Numbered from the stretch's first letter, positions 17,811 through 26,327 are shown. The stretch: 64,000 nt of DNA from Streptomyces sp. Z26 (GCF_003665095.1 NZ_RCHV01000002.1:6080501-6144500); one strand, 5' to 3'. The notes: generated from the letters alone by a model not told the origin. Translations and numbers: made by a program.

Positions 17811-18191
17811 ATGACAGAACCCGTGGAGGGGCCCTGGCTCGACGGTGACGCGGGACGCCTGGTGCGCCCGTACACCGTGAGCGACGGGCGTACCAAACCC
17901 TCGACACATTTCGACCTGCTGACCCTGGTGATGGCGACGGGGAACAGACCGCACCACTACCTCGGCCCGGACCACACCCACGTGCTCGGGCTGTGCCGTG
18001 GGCCGCTCTCCGTGGCCGAGATCGCCGCGCACATACGGCAGCCCGCGGTGGTCACCAAGGTGCTGCTGTCCGACCTGGTGGACTGCGGTGCCATCACCGC
18101 ACGGGCGCCCGACCGCGCGCCGCTGGGACCCCACTCGACCGACCGAGACCTGCTGGAGGCGGTGCTGGATGGGCTCCGTAAACGACTCTGA
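17811..18191 (+). CDS. cvnC: DUF742 protein (CvnC)
   Basis: 126 aa, a DUF742 domain with the family opening LVRPYTVSDGRTKPS. The middle reads LCRGPLSVAEIAAHIRQPAVVTKVLLSDLV, a winged-helix-like segment. It is a conservon component, predicted to bind the CvnA/CvnD assembly; its biochemical role is not established. The ATG at 17811 lies 4 bases after the cvnB stop (TGAAGGAATG). Its 3' end overlaps cvnD by 23 bases, so the two are probably coupled. Confidence 0.92.
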   Translation: MTEPVEGPWLDGDAGRLVRPYTVSDGRTKPSTHFDLLTLVMATGNRPHHYLGPDHTHVLGLCRGPLSVAEIAAHIRQPAVVTKVLLSDLVDCGAITARAPDRAPLGPHSTDRDLLEAVLDGLRKRL

Positions 18192-18756
18192 TCCATTTCC
18201 GACCGCGCTGAAAGTCCTGATCGCCGGAGGCTTCGGCGTCGGGAAGACCACGATGGTCAGCGCGGTCAGTGAGATCGAGCCGCTGAGCACGGAGGAGCTC
18301 CTCACCCAGGTGAGCGCGAGCACGGACAGCCTGGAGGGGGTGGAGGACAAGTCCACCACCACCGTCGCCATGGACTTCGGGCGGATCTCGCTCGGGGGCA
18401 CGCACGTGCTGTACCTCTTCGGGACGCCCGGCCAGGAACGCTTCTGGTTCCTGTGGGACGAGCTGTCCGCGGGGGCGCTGGGGGCGGTGGTCCTCGCGGA
18501 CACGCGGCGGCTGGAGGACTGCTTCGCGGCCGTCGACTTCTTCGAACGGCGCGGCATCGAGTTCATCGTGGCCGTCAACGAGTTCGACGACGCGTACCGC
18601 TACGAACCGGAGGAGGTGCGTGCCGCCATAGACCTCAAACCCGAGGTGCCGGTGGTGCTCTGCGACGCGCGGGACGTCGCTTCCAGCACCAACGTCCTGG
18701 TCTCGCTGGTGCAGCACCTGATCGACACGAGGAGCCAGCATGCCGATGTCATATGA
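18169..18756 (+). CDS. cvnD: Conservon GTP/ATP-binding protein (CvnD)
   Basis: 195 aa, a Ras/MglA-like small GTPase. The P-loop is LIAGGFGVGKTTMVSAVSE near residues 15-33, the DxxG equivalent is in LFGTPGQERFWFLWDE, and the base-specificity segment is in VAVNEFDD. It is the switch of the conservon and cycles with CvnB. The start lies inside cvnC (23-base overlap) and the last 17 bases overlap the GAF gene, so translation is tightly coupled. Confidence 0.92.
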   Translation: MGSVNDSDPFPTALKVLIAGGFGVGKTTMVSAVSEIEPLSTEELLTQVSASTDSLEGVEDKSTTTVAMDFGRISLGGTHVLYLFGTPGQERFWFLWDELSAGALGAVVLADTRRLEDCFAAVDFFERRGIEFIVAVNEFDDAYRYEPEEVRAAIDLKPEVPVVLCDARDVASSTNVLVSLVQHLIDTRSQHADVI

Positions 18757-19273
18757 CCCCGCATCCCATCTGCTTCTGACCCCCGAGGACTGCGAGGCGC
18801 CGAACCGCGTGGTCCGCCTGCGCGAGCTGGGCATCGGCAGCGTGCCCGACCCGGAGTTCGACGCCTTCGCGCGGAAGCTGTCCGAGGTGCTGGGCACCCC
18901 GTACGCGATGGTGAACTTCATCGACGAGGAGCGCCAGTTCTTCGCCGGGCTGCACGCCCAGGGGCCGGGGATCGGCCGCGAGATGGGCCGCGACCACGGC
19001 TACTGCCCGCACGTGATCGTGCGCCGCAAGGCCCTGGTGCTGGAGGACGTCTGCGACTACCCGCGCTTCGCGGGCAACCCGGTGGTCGACGAGATCGGCA
19101 TCCGCTCGTACCTGGGCGCCCCGCTCATCGAGCGTACGGGGATGGCGCTCGGCACCGTCTGCGTGGTGGACCAGATGCCCCGGCAGTGGGGGCGGCAGGG
19201 CCTGGAGGCGATCAAGGGGCTCGCGGCCGAGCTGGTCGAGCTGATCCAGCGGCGCGAGCCCGAGCGCTACTGA
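18740..19273 (+). CDS. GAF domain protein, fifth gene of the conservon
   Basis: 177 aa, one GAF domain (about residues 35-165) with YCPHVIVRRKALVLEDV and the SYLGAPLIERTGMALGTVCVVD core. GAF domains bind small ligands or serve as partner-docking modules; the ligand here is unknown. The ATG at 18740 follows ACGAGGAGCC and lies inside cvnD, which makes it part of the transcription and translation unit. I remember a cytochrome P450 in fifth position in some conservons, whereas here it is a GAF protein, possibly the sensory input or output partner. Confidence 0.88.
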   Translation: MPMSYDPASHLLLTPEDCEAPNRVVRLRELGIGSVPDPEFDAFARKLSEVLGTPYAMVNFIDEERQFFAGLHAQGPGIGREMGRDHGYCPHVIVRRKALVLEDVCDYPRFAGNPVVDEIGIRSYLGAPLIERTGMALGTVCVVDQMPRQWGRQGLEAIKGLAAELVELIQRREPERY

Positions 19274-19531
19274 CCCCGGTGGCCCGGCCGGGCCGTCCAC
19301 GGCGGTCGGAACTGTGGATTTCGGGGTCGATTTTCGGACACCCGTGAGCCGGGGGCCGCGCGGTGACCGCCGCCCTCCCCGTTCCACGCCCGCCGCACCG
19401 CGCCTCCTTCCCGCCGTACGCGCCCACGGATACGGTTACCCGCCGCGGAAACCCCTTCCGCGCGGAACGACCTGATCCGGTGCGACGACCCCGCCCACCG
19501 GGCACGACACGCAACGACGAGAGGCGGACAC

Positions 19532-20497
19532 GTGGGCCTGCGCGAGGACCTCACCACGGGCGCGGACGGCACGCCCGTCGCCACCTGGACCTGGCTGCCG
19601 GAGGCGGCCGACGGGCCGGAGCCGGAGCGGCCCCGGCCCCGCGCGCTGGTGCAGATCGCGCACGGCGCCGCCGAACACGCCCTGCGCTACGACCGGTTCG
19701 CCCGCGCCCTCACCGCCCGCGGCTACGCCGTCGTCGCCTCCGACCACCGCGGCCACGGCGCCACCGCGCCGCACACCGGCGGCCGTGGCGCGGTGGGCGC
19801 GAACGACGGCTGGCGCGCGACGGTGGGCGACCTGCGGGTGGTGGGCGACCGCGTACGGGCCGAACTGCCCGCCGGGACGCCGTACTTCCTGCTCGGGCAC
19901 AGCATGGGCTCCCAACTCGCCCGCGACTTCGCGCAGGAGCACGGCGCGGAACTGGCGGGGCTGATCCTCTCGGGGACGTTCCGCTCGCTGCCGGGCTGTG
20001 AGGTGGAGACGGCCGTACGTCGGCTGGAGGCGGAGATCGAGGCGGGCGGCCGGGACGCGGAGTCGGGCTTCGTGCCGGAGCTGTTCGGCGCGTTCAACGA
20101 CCCGTACGCGCACCGCACCGGCTTCGAGTGGCTGTCGCGCGACGAGGCGGAGGTCGACCGCTACGTGGCGGACGAGCGGTGCGGCTTCGCGTTCGGCGCG
20201 GGGCTGTCACTGGACTGGGTGCGGGGCGTACGCAAGATCAACGACCCGGCGCAGCAGGCCCGGGTCCCGCGCGACCTGCCCGTGCACATCGCGGTGGGGG
20301 ACCGGGACCCGTGCCACAGCGGGATGACGCTGGTGTACGAACTCCTGGAGGACTTCCGGTACTTCGGCACCCGGGACCTCACCTGGCGGGCGTACGCGGA
20401 CGCGCGGCACGAGATCCTCAACGAGACCAACCGGGCCGAGGTCGAGGCCGACCTCGCGGCCTGGCTGGACGCGCGGACCGCGCCGCCACGGGGGTGA
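19532..20497 (+). CDS. Alpha/beta hydrolase (monoacylglycerol lipase/lysophospholipase type)
   Basis: 321 aa, Hydrolase_4 (PldB-like) fold. The oxyanion/N-terminal block is QIAHGAAEHALRYDRFARAL, the nucleophile elbow is GHSMGSQ, and the acid/His region is GDRDPCHSG and YADARHEILNE (catalytic His in ARHE). It is cytoplasmic and probably cleaves an acyl ester of a small lipid. The GTG start follows GAGAGGCGG. It stands alone, convergent with the transketolase genes, and no regulator is adjacent. Confidence 0.88.
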   Translation: MGLREDLTTGADGTPVATWTWLPEAADGPEPERPRPRALVQIAHGAAEHALRYDRFARALTARGYAVVASDHRGHGATAPHTGGRGAVGANDGWRATVGDLRVVGDRVRAELPAGTPYFLLGHSMGSQLARDFAQEHGAELAGLILSGTFRSLPGCEVETAVRRLEAEIEAGGRDAESGFVPELFGAFNDPYAHRTGFEWLSRDEAEVDRYVADERCGFAFGAGLSLDWVRGVRKINDPAQQARVPRDLPVHIAVGDRDPCHSGMTLVYELLEDFRYFGTRDLTWRAYADARHEILNETNRAEVEADLAAWLDARTAPPRG

Positions 20498-20535
20498 CGG
20501 CGGAGGCCCGGCCGCGTCCGGTGCCCCGTCCGCCC

Positions 20536-20561
20536 GGATCACCGCGTGAACGCGGTGATCC
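20536..20561. terminator. Hairpin at convergent gene ends
   Basis: Perfect 11-base arms with a 4-base loop (20536-20546 and 20551-20561). It overlaps the last codons and stop of the transketolase C-terminal gene and lies 39 bases past the hydrolase stop, so it can end transcripts from both sides. Confidence 0.65.
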
Positions 20562-21432
20562 GCTCCCGCAGTGACGCCGCGTCCAGGCCGTGTGCCGCCA
20601 GGTGCTCGTCCCGCGTGCCGTAACGTCGCAGCTCCGCCCGGCCCGTGCCGAGCGCCAGCAGCCGGTGCGGCACGTCGGACAGCGCCTCGGCGGCCACCGC
20701 CGACGACGTGCCCGCGAGGTACGGCTCCACCAGCACCACGTCCGTGGCGCCCGTCGCCCGCAGCCCCGCCGCGTCGAACGGGCGCGGCGTCGTCGCGTAC
20801 AGCACGGTCACGTCCAGCCCCTCCGTCGCCGCGAGCACGCCGTCCAGCAGCGGCCCGACGGCGACGACGGCCGAGGCGCCCGGTGAACCGCGCCGTACGG
20901 TGGTGAGGGTGCGCCCGTCGACCGGGTGCGGCGCGGCGTTGGACTGCTCCGACAGCCGTACGTACACGCGGTCGTCGCCCGCCGCCACCGCGTGCCGCAG
21001 CAGCGTCTCGGCCTCGTCCGGGTGGCCGGGCACGTGCACGGTCCAGCCGTCGAGGGTGTCCATCAGGGCCACGTCGCCGGGCGCCATGTGCGTGAAGCCG
21101 CCCGCGGGCCAGTCGTACGAGCCGTACGCGCTCACCAGCACCCCGCCGACGCCCTGGTGCCCGAAGTCCAACTTCACCTGCTCGAAGGGGCGTTCCACGA
21201 GGAAGCTGGCGAAGGTGTGCACGATCGGGCGCAGTCCCGTGAGCGCCATCCCGGCGCCCGCGCCGACGAGGAGTTGTTCGCGGATGCCGACGTTCACCAC
21301 CCGGTCCGGGTGCCGGGCGCGCGCGGTGTCGAAGCCCGCGGCGCCGATCTCGGCGAGGACGACGGCGAGGCGCGGGTCCTCGTCGAGGAGGCGGGTGGTG
21401 ACGTCGGTGAAGCGGTCGCGCATGGTGTCCAT
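20539..21432 (-). CDS. Transketolase, C-terminal subunit
   Basis: 297 aa, the pyrimidine-binding plus C-terminal domains of a two-subunit TPP enzyme. DPRLAVVLAEIG opens the Pyr domain, RVVNVGIREQLLVGAGAGMAL carries the conserved catalytic Glu, and VRLSEQSNAAP precedes the Transketolase_C domain. It is the second gene of a pair, 55 bases after the N-terminal subunit. The ATG at 21432 with GAGAGGACC is preferred to an upstream ATG at 21471. Split transketolases serve pentose-phosphate chemistry or specialised sugar pathways; no other sugar gene is adjacent. Confidence 0.9.
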   Translation of the reverse strand: MDTMRDRFTDVTTRLLDEDPRLAVVLAEIGAAGFDTARARHPDRVVNVGIREQLLVGAGAGMALTGLRPIVHTFASFLVERPFEQVKLDFGHQGVGGVLVSAYGSYDWPAGGFTHMAPGDVALMDTLDGWTVHVPGHPDEAETLLRHAVAAGDDRVYVRLSEQSNAAPHPVDGRTLTTVRRGSPGASAVVAVGPLLDGVLAATEGLDVTVLYATTPRPFDAAGLRATGATDVVLVEPYLAGTSSAVAAEALSDVPHRLLALGTGRAELRRYGTRDEHLAAHGLDAASLRERITAFTR

Positions 21433-21487
21433 GGTGTGGGTCCTCTCGGGGCGAAGTGGGCGTGTGGGCAAGGGTGTTGACGGTGCG

Positions 21488-22240
21488 TCAGTTCTTCGGT
21501 TCGACGTGCGCGACGACCAGGTGCGGGCGGCCCGGGTGCGGGCGCGTGTACGCGTCGTACAGCGCGTCGTGGTCCCGTCCGTCCACGGCCGCGGTCGACC
21601 ATCCGGCGGCGGCGAAGCGGGCCTCGATGCCGCCCGGACTCCCGTACGTGGCGGAGGAGTTGTCGATGACGACGGCGTGCAGCCGGTCCAGTCCGTACGC
21701 GCCCGCGAAGGCGATCGCCTCGTGGTTGCTGCCCTCGTCCAGTTCGGCGTCCCCGACGAGTACCCACACCGCCGGGTCGCGCAGCCCCTGGGCCCGCAGC
21801 CCCAGCGCGCCGCCCACGGCGAGCGGCAGCCCGTGCCCCAGTGAGCCGCTGCCGATCTCCACGCCGGGCACCAGGGTGCGGTCGGGGTGGTGGCCGAGGG
21901 GCGAGTCGTACGCGCCGAAGCCGGTGAGCACGTCCGGGTCGAGGAAGCCGCGGGCGGCGAGGACGGCGTAGTAGGCCATCGGGCCGTGGCCCTTGGACAG
22001 GAGGAAGCGGTCCCGGCCGGGGTCGTCGACGGTGTCCGGGCTGACGCGCAGCACGCGGTCGTAGAGCACCCAGAGCGCGTCGAGCGTGGAGGTGGCCGCC
22101 GGGCCGTGCTTCTCCGCGCCGGTCATGCGGGCGAGCAGAGCGGGCAGGTCGGCCCAGCCGTACGTACGGGTGCCGGTGCGGGCCGCGGTGGCCGTGGCGC
22201 CCGTCGTGGTCCTGGTGGTCGTGGTCCCTGTGTCGGTCAT
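21488..22240 (-). CDS. Transketolase, N-terminal (TPP-binding) subunit
   Basis: 250 aa, the PP domain of a split transketolase. The TPP/Mg motif is GDAELDEGSNHEA followed by the asparagine segment VIDNSSATYG. RFLLSKGHGPMAYYAVLA and GSLGHGLPLAVGGALG are the usual thiamine-pocket blocks. The ATG at 22240 has no spaced Shine-Dalgarno. A -10-like hexamer lies 6 bases upstream, so the mRNA may be leaderless. The promoter has a 19-bp spacer with a MerR-type palindrome. Confidence 0.9.
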   Translation of the reverse strand: MTDTGTTTTRTTTGATATAARTGTRTYGWADLPALLARMTGAEKHGPAATSTLDALWVLYDRVLRVSPDTVDDPGRDRFLLSKGHGPMAYYAVLAARGFLDPDVLTGFGAYDSPLGHHPDRTLVPGVEIGSGSLGHGLPLAVGGALGLRAQGLRDPAVWVLVGDAELDEGSNHEAIAFAGAYGLDRLHAVVIDNSSATYGSPGGIEARFAAAGWSTAAVDGRDHDALYDAYTRPHPGRPHLVVAHVEPKN

Positions 22241-22246
22241 GCCCCC

Positions 22247-22277
22247 AGCGTGCGACTTGAAGTGAAGTTCAAGTCAA
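22247..22277 (-). promoter_or_regulatory. MerR-type promoter of the split transketolase
   Basis: Read leftwards: -35 TTGACT (22277-22272), a 19-base spacer, then -10 CACGCT (22252-22247), 6 bases before the ATG. Inside the spacer region is a perfect palindrome, ACTTGAA-N6-TTCAAGT (22255-22274). A 19-bp spacer with a dyad between -35 and -10 is the hallmark of promoters twisted open by MerR-family activators. No merR gene is in the window. Confidence 0.8.
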
Positions 22278-22311
22278 GCGTCGCCGTGGACCCGCCGCCC
22301 GCCCCCGGCCG

Positions 22312-24480
22312 TCACCCCGCCTGCGCCCAGTACGCGGGGATGTCCTTCGCCGCCGAGGGCCGCGCGTAGTACCAGCCCTGGGCCGTGTCGCAGTCCAACT
22401 GCCGCAGCTGGAGCGCCTGTGCCTCCGTCTCCACGCCCTCGACGGTGACGCGCAGACCGAGCGCGTGCGCCAGCGAGATGATGCCGCCGACGAACGTCAC
22501 GTCCACCGGGTCCGCCGGATGCCGTTGCAGCCCCTGCGTGAAGGACCGGTCCAGCTTGAGCGTGGTCGCGGGCAGACGGCGCAGGTTCGCCAGGTTCGAG
22601 TAGCCGGTGCCGAAGTCGTCCAGCGCGATCTCCACGCCCAGCTCCGCGAGCTGCCGCAGCGGCTTCAGCTCGTCCTCGTCCGCCCCTATCAACGCGCTCT
22701 CCGTCACCTCCAGGCACAGCGAGTCCGGCGAGACGCCCGCCGCCTCCAGCACCGCGACCGTGTCCGGCACCAGGTCCGGGTGGTGCAGCTGACGCGGTGA
22801 CAGGTTGACGTTGACGCGCAGGGGCTCCGTCGGGGCCCGTTCCGTACCCGACGCCGCCAACTGCCGCTGCCACTCGCGCGCCTGCTCCACCGCCTGCTCC
22901 AGCACCCACCGGCCGAGCGGCACGATCAGCCCGGTGTGCTCCGCCATCGGGATGAAGCGGTCCGGGCCGAGCCGCCCGTGCACGGGGTGGTGCCACCGTA
23001 CGAGCGCCTCGGCGCCGTCCACGCGGCCGTCGCTCATGCGGATCAGCGGCTGGTACTCCAGGAAGAACTCGTCCCGCTCCAGCGCCGCCGGCAGGTGGTT
23101 CGTCAGGCTGTGCCGGTCTATGGCGCGGGCGTCGGAGTCCGGGTCGGCCAGCTCGTAGCGGTTGCCGCCCGCGTCCTTCGCGCGGTACATGGTGATGTCC
23201 GCGCTGCGCATCACCTCCGCCGGGCCCAGCTCGCCGCTCGGCCCCTCGACGATGCCGATGCTCGCCCGTACGGACAGCTCCCGGCCGTCGATCGTGATGG
23301 GCGTCGCCAGCGCGGCCAGCGCCTGCCGGGCCAGCTCGGTGACCTCGTCGCGGCCGGACGGGTCGGTGATCAGCGCCACGAACTCGTCGCCGCCGATCCG
23401 CGCCACCAGATGGGCGGGCGACGTGGCGCACGACTGGAGCCGTTCGGCGACGGACACCAGCAGCTGGTCCCCGACGGCGTGCCCGAGGCTGTCGTTGACG
23501 GCCTTGAAACCGTCGATGTCCAGATAGCACAGGCCGAAGCGGGCCGGACCCTCCGCGGACAGCACCCGCTCCAGGCGCTCCGCGAACAGGGTGCGGTTGG
23601 GGAGCCCGGTCAGCTCGTCGTGCGTGGCCTCGTAGCGCAGCCGCAGATGCAGCAGGCGGCGTTCGGTGATGTCCTCCAACAGGGCGAGCTGGTAACGGGG
23701 TTCGCCCTCGGCGCCGCGCAGCAGCGAGATCGTCATGTTGGTCCACAGGACGGTCCCGTCGGGCCGCGGGAACGGCTTCTCCACCCGGAAGTGGTCCCGT
23801 TCGCCCCGGACCAGCTCCCGGTGCTTGCGGTAGACGTCCGTCGCGTCGCCCGGGTGCACCCAGTCGTTGACGCTGCGCCGCCGCAACTCGTCCTCGGAAC
23901 GGCCGAACATCCGCGCCAGCGCCCCGTTCACGTCCCGGATGCGCCCGTCCATGTCCGCGATGCCTATGCCGATCGTGGCGTCCTCGAAGACGGCGCGAAA
24001 ACGCGTCTCGCTGGTGTGCAGCGCCTCCTCCACGGCGGTCTGCGCGGCGAGCGCGGCACGCGACAGCGACTCCTGCTCGGTGCGCGTACGCTCGCGCAGC
24101 GCGCGCGAGAAGCCCGCCGCGATGGCGTGCTGGAGGCGGGAGCAGCGGGCGCGGCCCTCGTCGACGGGGAGCGGGTCGGCCTCGCTGCTGTAGAGCACCA
24201 GGTACGACTCGACCACGCCGAGGATCTGCGGCAGCGCCTCCGGGTCCGTGCAGTGCGCCGCGACCAGGGCCACGCCGACCTCGCGGCCCGCAGCCGGGGA
24301 GAACGGGTGCGAGTGCAGGGCGTCACCGAGGAGTTCGGCCAGCGGGTACAGGTGGTCCTCGAACTCCGCGCGCGTCATGGACGTCGCGGTCACCGGGTAG
24401 ACCGCGCGGCTCCAGATCGTCGCGAAGCGCCGGAGCCCGTCCCTCTCGGCCCCCTTGAGGTCCTGCGGCGCGGCAGTCAC
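22312..24480 (-). CDS. PAS-GGDEF-EAL c-di-GMP turnover enzyme
   Basis: 722 aa. An unassigned N-terminal helical region (1-150), PAS (about 155-275), GGDEF (about 285-445, motif RIGGDEF with GGDEF at 363-367) and EAL (about 460-715, GAEALVRW at 489-496, with LEVTES and DDFGTGYS). The catalytic residues of both domains look intact, while an RxxD inhibitory site before GGDEF is not seen. There are no TM helices, so it is probably cytoplasmic. It resembles the streptomycete bifunctional cyclase/phosphodiesterases that control development. The GTG start overlaps the stop of the DUF574 methyltransferase gene. Confidence 0.92.
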   Translation of the reverse strand: MTAAPQDLKGAERDGLRRFATIWSRAVYPVTATSMTRAEFEDHLYPLAELLGDALHSHPFSPAAGREVGVALVAAHCTDPEALPQILGVVESYLVLYSSEADPLPVDEGRARCSRLQHAIAAGFSRALRERTRTEQESLSRAALAAQTAVEEALHTSETRFRAVFEDATIGIGIADMDGRIRDVNGALARMFGRSEDELRRRSVNDWVHPGDATDVYRKHRELVRGERDHFRVEKPFPRPDGTVLWTNMTISLLRGAEGEPRYQLALLEDITERRLLHLRLRYEATHDELTGLPNRTLFAERLERVLSAEGPARFGLCYLDIDGFKAVNDSLGHAVGDQLLVSVAERLQSCATSPAHLVARIGGDEFVALITDPSGRDEVTELARQALAALATPITIDGRELSVRASIGIVEGPSGELGPAEVMRSADITMYRAKDAGGNRYELADPDSDARAIDRHSLTNHLPAALERDEFFLEYQPLIRMSDGRVDGAEALVRWHHPVHGRLGPDRFIPMAEHTGLIVPLGRWVLEQAVEQAREWQRQLAASGTERAPTEPLRVNVNLSPRQLHHPDLVPDTVAVLEAAGVSPDSLCLEVTESALIGADEDELKPLRQLAELGVEIALDDFGTGYSNLANLRRLPATTLKLDRSFTQGLQRHPADPVDVTFVGGIISLAHALGLRVTVEGVETEAQALQLRQLDCDTAQGWYYARPSAAKDIPAYWAQAG

Positions 24481-25325
24481 CCGAGGTGTCCCGACGCCGG
24501 GACGGTGCCCACACCGGCGAACCCGCCGAACGTCACCGGGTCCTCCTGCTCGGGCGGGCTGTCGGGCCGCCAGCGCGGCATCGCGACGAGCCCCGGCTCG
24601 ACCAGCTCGAAGCCGTCGAAGAACCGCAGCACCTCCTCGCGCGGGCGCAGCGACAGGGGGGAGCCGAAGTTCCGGTAGACGTCCATGAACTCCTCCGCGC
24701 GCGCGGGCCTGCGGGTCTCGCCCTCACCGGCGTGCGACAGCACCAGCAGGCTGCCGGGGGCGAGCGCGTCGCGGAACTCGGCGACCGTCTTCCACGGATC
24801 GTCCTTGTCCTCGACGAAGTGCAGCAGCGCGACCAGCAGTACGGCGACGGGCCGGTCGAAGTCCAGCAGCCGTTCGACCTCGGTGCTCAGCAACACGTCC
24901 TGCGGGGAGCGGAAGTCGGCCGACACGACGTCCGCCTGGTCGCAGTCGTGGAGCACCGCGCGGCTGTGGGCTACGGCGACGGGGTCGTTGTCCACGTAGA
25001 CGACGTGCGCCGCCGGGTCGGCCTTGAGCGCGACCTCGTGCACGTTGCCGAAGGTGGGGATGCCGGAGCCGATGTCGAGGAACTGCGTCACGCCCTGCTC
25101 GGCGGCGTACCGGATGGCCCGCCGCATGAACGCCCGGTTCGCCTGCATGATCTTGGGGAGTCCCGGCCACGCCTCGGTGGCCTTCCGTCCGGCGTCGCGG
25201 TCGACCTCGAAGTTGTGCGAGCCGCCGAGGTAGTAGTCGTAGATGCGCGACACGCTCGGAACGGTCAGATCTATGCCCTGTGGGGCCCAGGCGGGACGTT
25301 CCATCAAGGTCTCCAGCTTGTTCAT
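24477..25325 (-). CDS. SAM-dependent methyltransferase, DUF574 family
   Basis: 282 aa. The opening reads VPSVSRIYDYYLGGSHNF, the family signature, followed by the SAM-binding region QFLDIGSGIPTFGNVHEVA and VVYVDNDPVAVAHSRAVL. DUF574 methyltransferases are numerous in Streptomyces and often lie near conservons and developmental genes; the substrates are unknown. An ATG at 25325 is preferred to an in-frame TTG at 25391, although its ribosome-binding site is weak. Its stop overlaps the start of the c-di-GMP enzyme (GTGA), which implies coupled synthesis of the two proteins. Confidence 0.9.
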   Translation of the reverse strand: MNKLETLMERPAWAPQGIDLTVPSVSRIYDYYLGGSHNFEVDRDAGRKATEAWPGLPKIMQANRAFMRRAIRYAAEQGVTQFLDIGSGIPTFGNVHEVALKADPAAHVVYVDNDPVAVAHSRAVLHDCDQADVVSADFRSPQDVLLSTEVERLLDFDRPVAVLLVALLHFVEDKDDPWKTVAEFRDALAPGSLLVLSHAGEGETRRPARAEEFMDVYRNFGSPLSLRPREEVLRFFDGFELVEPGLVAMPRWRPDSPPEQEDPVTFGGFAGVGTVPASGHLG

Positions 25326-25739
25326 CGGCTTGCCGTCCGCATCCGAGATTACTGACCCCGGGACGGCAGGGGTGAGGAAACAGCGACTCAACGGCTGGAT
25401 CTTGTCACGAAGTCAGGGCCTCGGAGCCCGTGTGGGGTGAAACTCCTTGCGACGCTTGTCCCTTGACTTCCGTTTTTCCCTTCCGGAGGCCCGCGCACTC
25501 GCGCGGAGGGCATCGGCGGGGCGTCCGTTTGCGTCCCGTCGCGGTCCGTCGCGGTGGTGCCGCAGGTCCGGGACGCGCCCGCCGTCGTACGGCCCGAGGC
25601 GGGGTGTGACGGTGGCACGTGCCGCCGACCCCGTACGTCCGCCGACTCCCGTACGCGGTACGGCGCGTGACCGCGACGCGCGCGGGCCCCGGTACGCGCG
25701 GGTGCGCGTGCCGGGGCCCGGTCGTGCGGTGCGTACGTG
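25326..25739. other. Intergenic region of about 410 bases
   Basis: It lies between the DUF574 gene (leftward) and the end of the isochorismatase gene. It must contain the DUF574 promoter, but no clear -35/-10 was found. A strong hairpin sits at 25683-25720. Frames in this stretch are arginine-rich and look non-coding. Confidence 0.5.
25683..25720 (-). terminator. Terminator hairpin after the isochorismatase gene
   Basis: A 17-base stem (25683-25699 with 25704-25720) containing one G-U-type wobble and a 4-base loop, 19 bases past the stop of the leftward gene. Confidence 0.7.
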
Positions 25740-26327
25740 CTACTTCTGCGGCTCGCCCGGCAGCAGGTCGAGGATCTCGGCCGTGGTGCCCGTCTCGCCG
25801 AGGCGCGGGAAGATGCGCTCGACGCTGTTGCGGTGCCGCTCGGCGTCGAGGTCCGCCATCGCGTCGACGGCCAGCGTCACGTGGTAGCCGTGCTCGTGCG
25901 CGGCGCGCGCCGTCGACTCCACGCCCATGCCGGTGGCCAGACCCGTCAGCACGATCTGGGTGACGCCCCGGCGGCGGAGGTGGAGGTCGAGGTCCGTGCC
26001 GAAGAACGCGGACCAGTTGCGCTTGGTGACCCGGATGTCCTCGGGGTGCCCGGCGAGCTTGTCGACGATCTCGTCCCAGCCCTCCTCGGCGCCCGCCGTC
26101 GGGCGCGGCGCCTCGGTACGGCCGGGCGCCACGTCCGCGAGGTCCCGCGCGCGGGTGGCGTTGACGAGCACGACGGGCAGGCCGCGCGCGCGGAACGCGT
26201 CGGCCAGCAGCACGCTGCGGTCCACCACGTCGGCGGTGGAGTGGGGCACGCCGGTGTGGGCGACGGCGCTGTGCTGGAGGTCGATGACGACCAGCGCGGT
26301 CTTCGGGTCGAGCGTGGTGACGGACAT
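25740..26327 (-). CDS. Isochorismatase family cysteine hydrolase
   Basis: 195 aa. The opening TALVVIDLQHSAVA provides the catalytic Asp. The KRNSAFFGT-like segment KRNWSAFFGTDLDLHLRRRG carries the catalytic Lys, and the nucleophile position lies in QIVLTGLATGMGVESTARAAHEHG, where the usual Cys of GVATxxCVxST is replaced by Gly (ATGMGVEST). The missing nucleophile makes hydrolase activity doubtful. The ATG at 26327 follows AAGGGACC. A MarR gene lies upstream on the same strand with a 298-base gap. Confidence 0.85.
   Translation of the reverse strand: MSVTTLDPKTALVVIDLQHSAVAHTGVPHSTADVVDRSVLLADAFRARGLPVVLVNATRARDLADVAPGRTEAPRPTAGAEEGWDEIVDKLAGHPEDIRVTKRNWSAFFGTDLDLHLRRRGVTQIVLTGLATGMGVESTARAAHEHGYHVTLAVDAMADLDAERHRNSVERIFPRLGETGTTAEILDLLPGEPQK

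Noticed and set aside
20539..22240. The split transketolase as a relocated dxs
   Set aside because: Dxs is a single chain of about 630 residues. These two genes match transketolase N- and C-terminal subunits in order and length, and the catalytic Glu block is of transketolase type.
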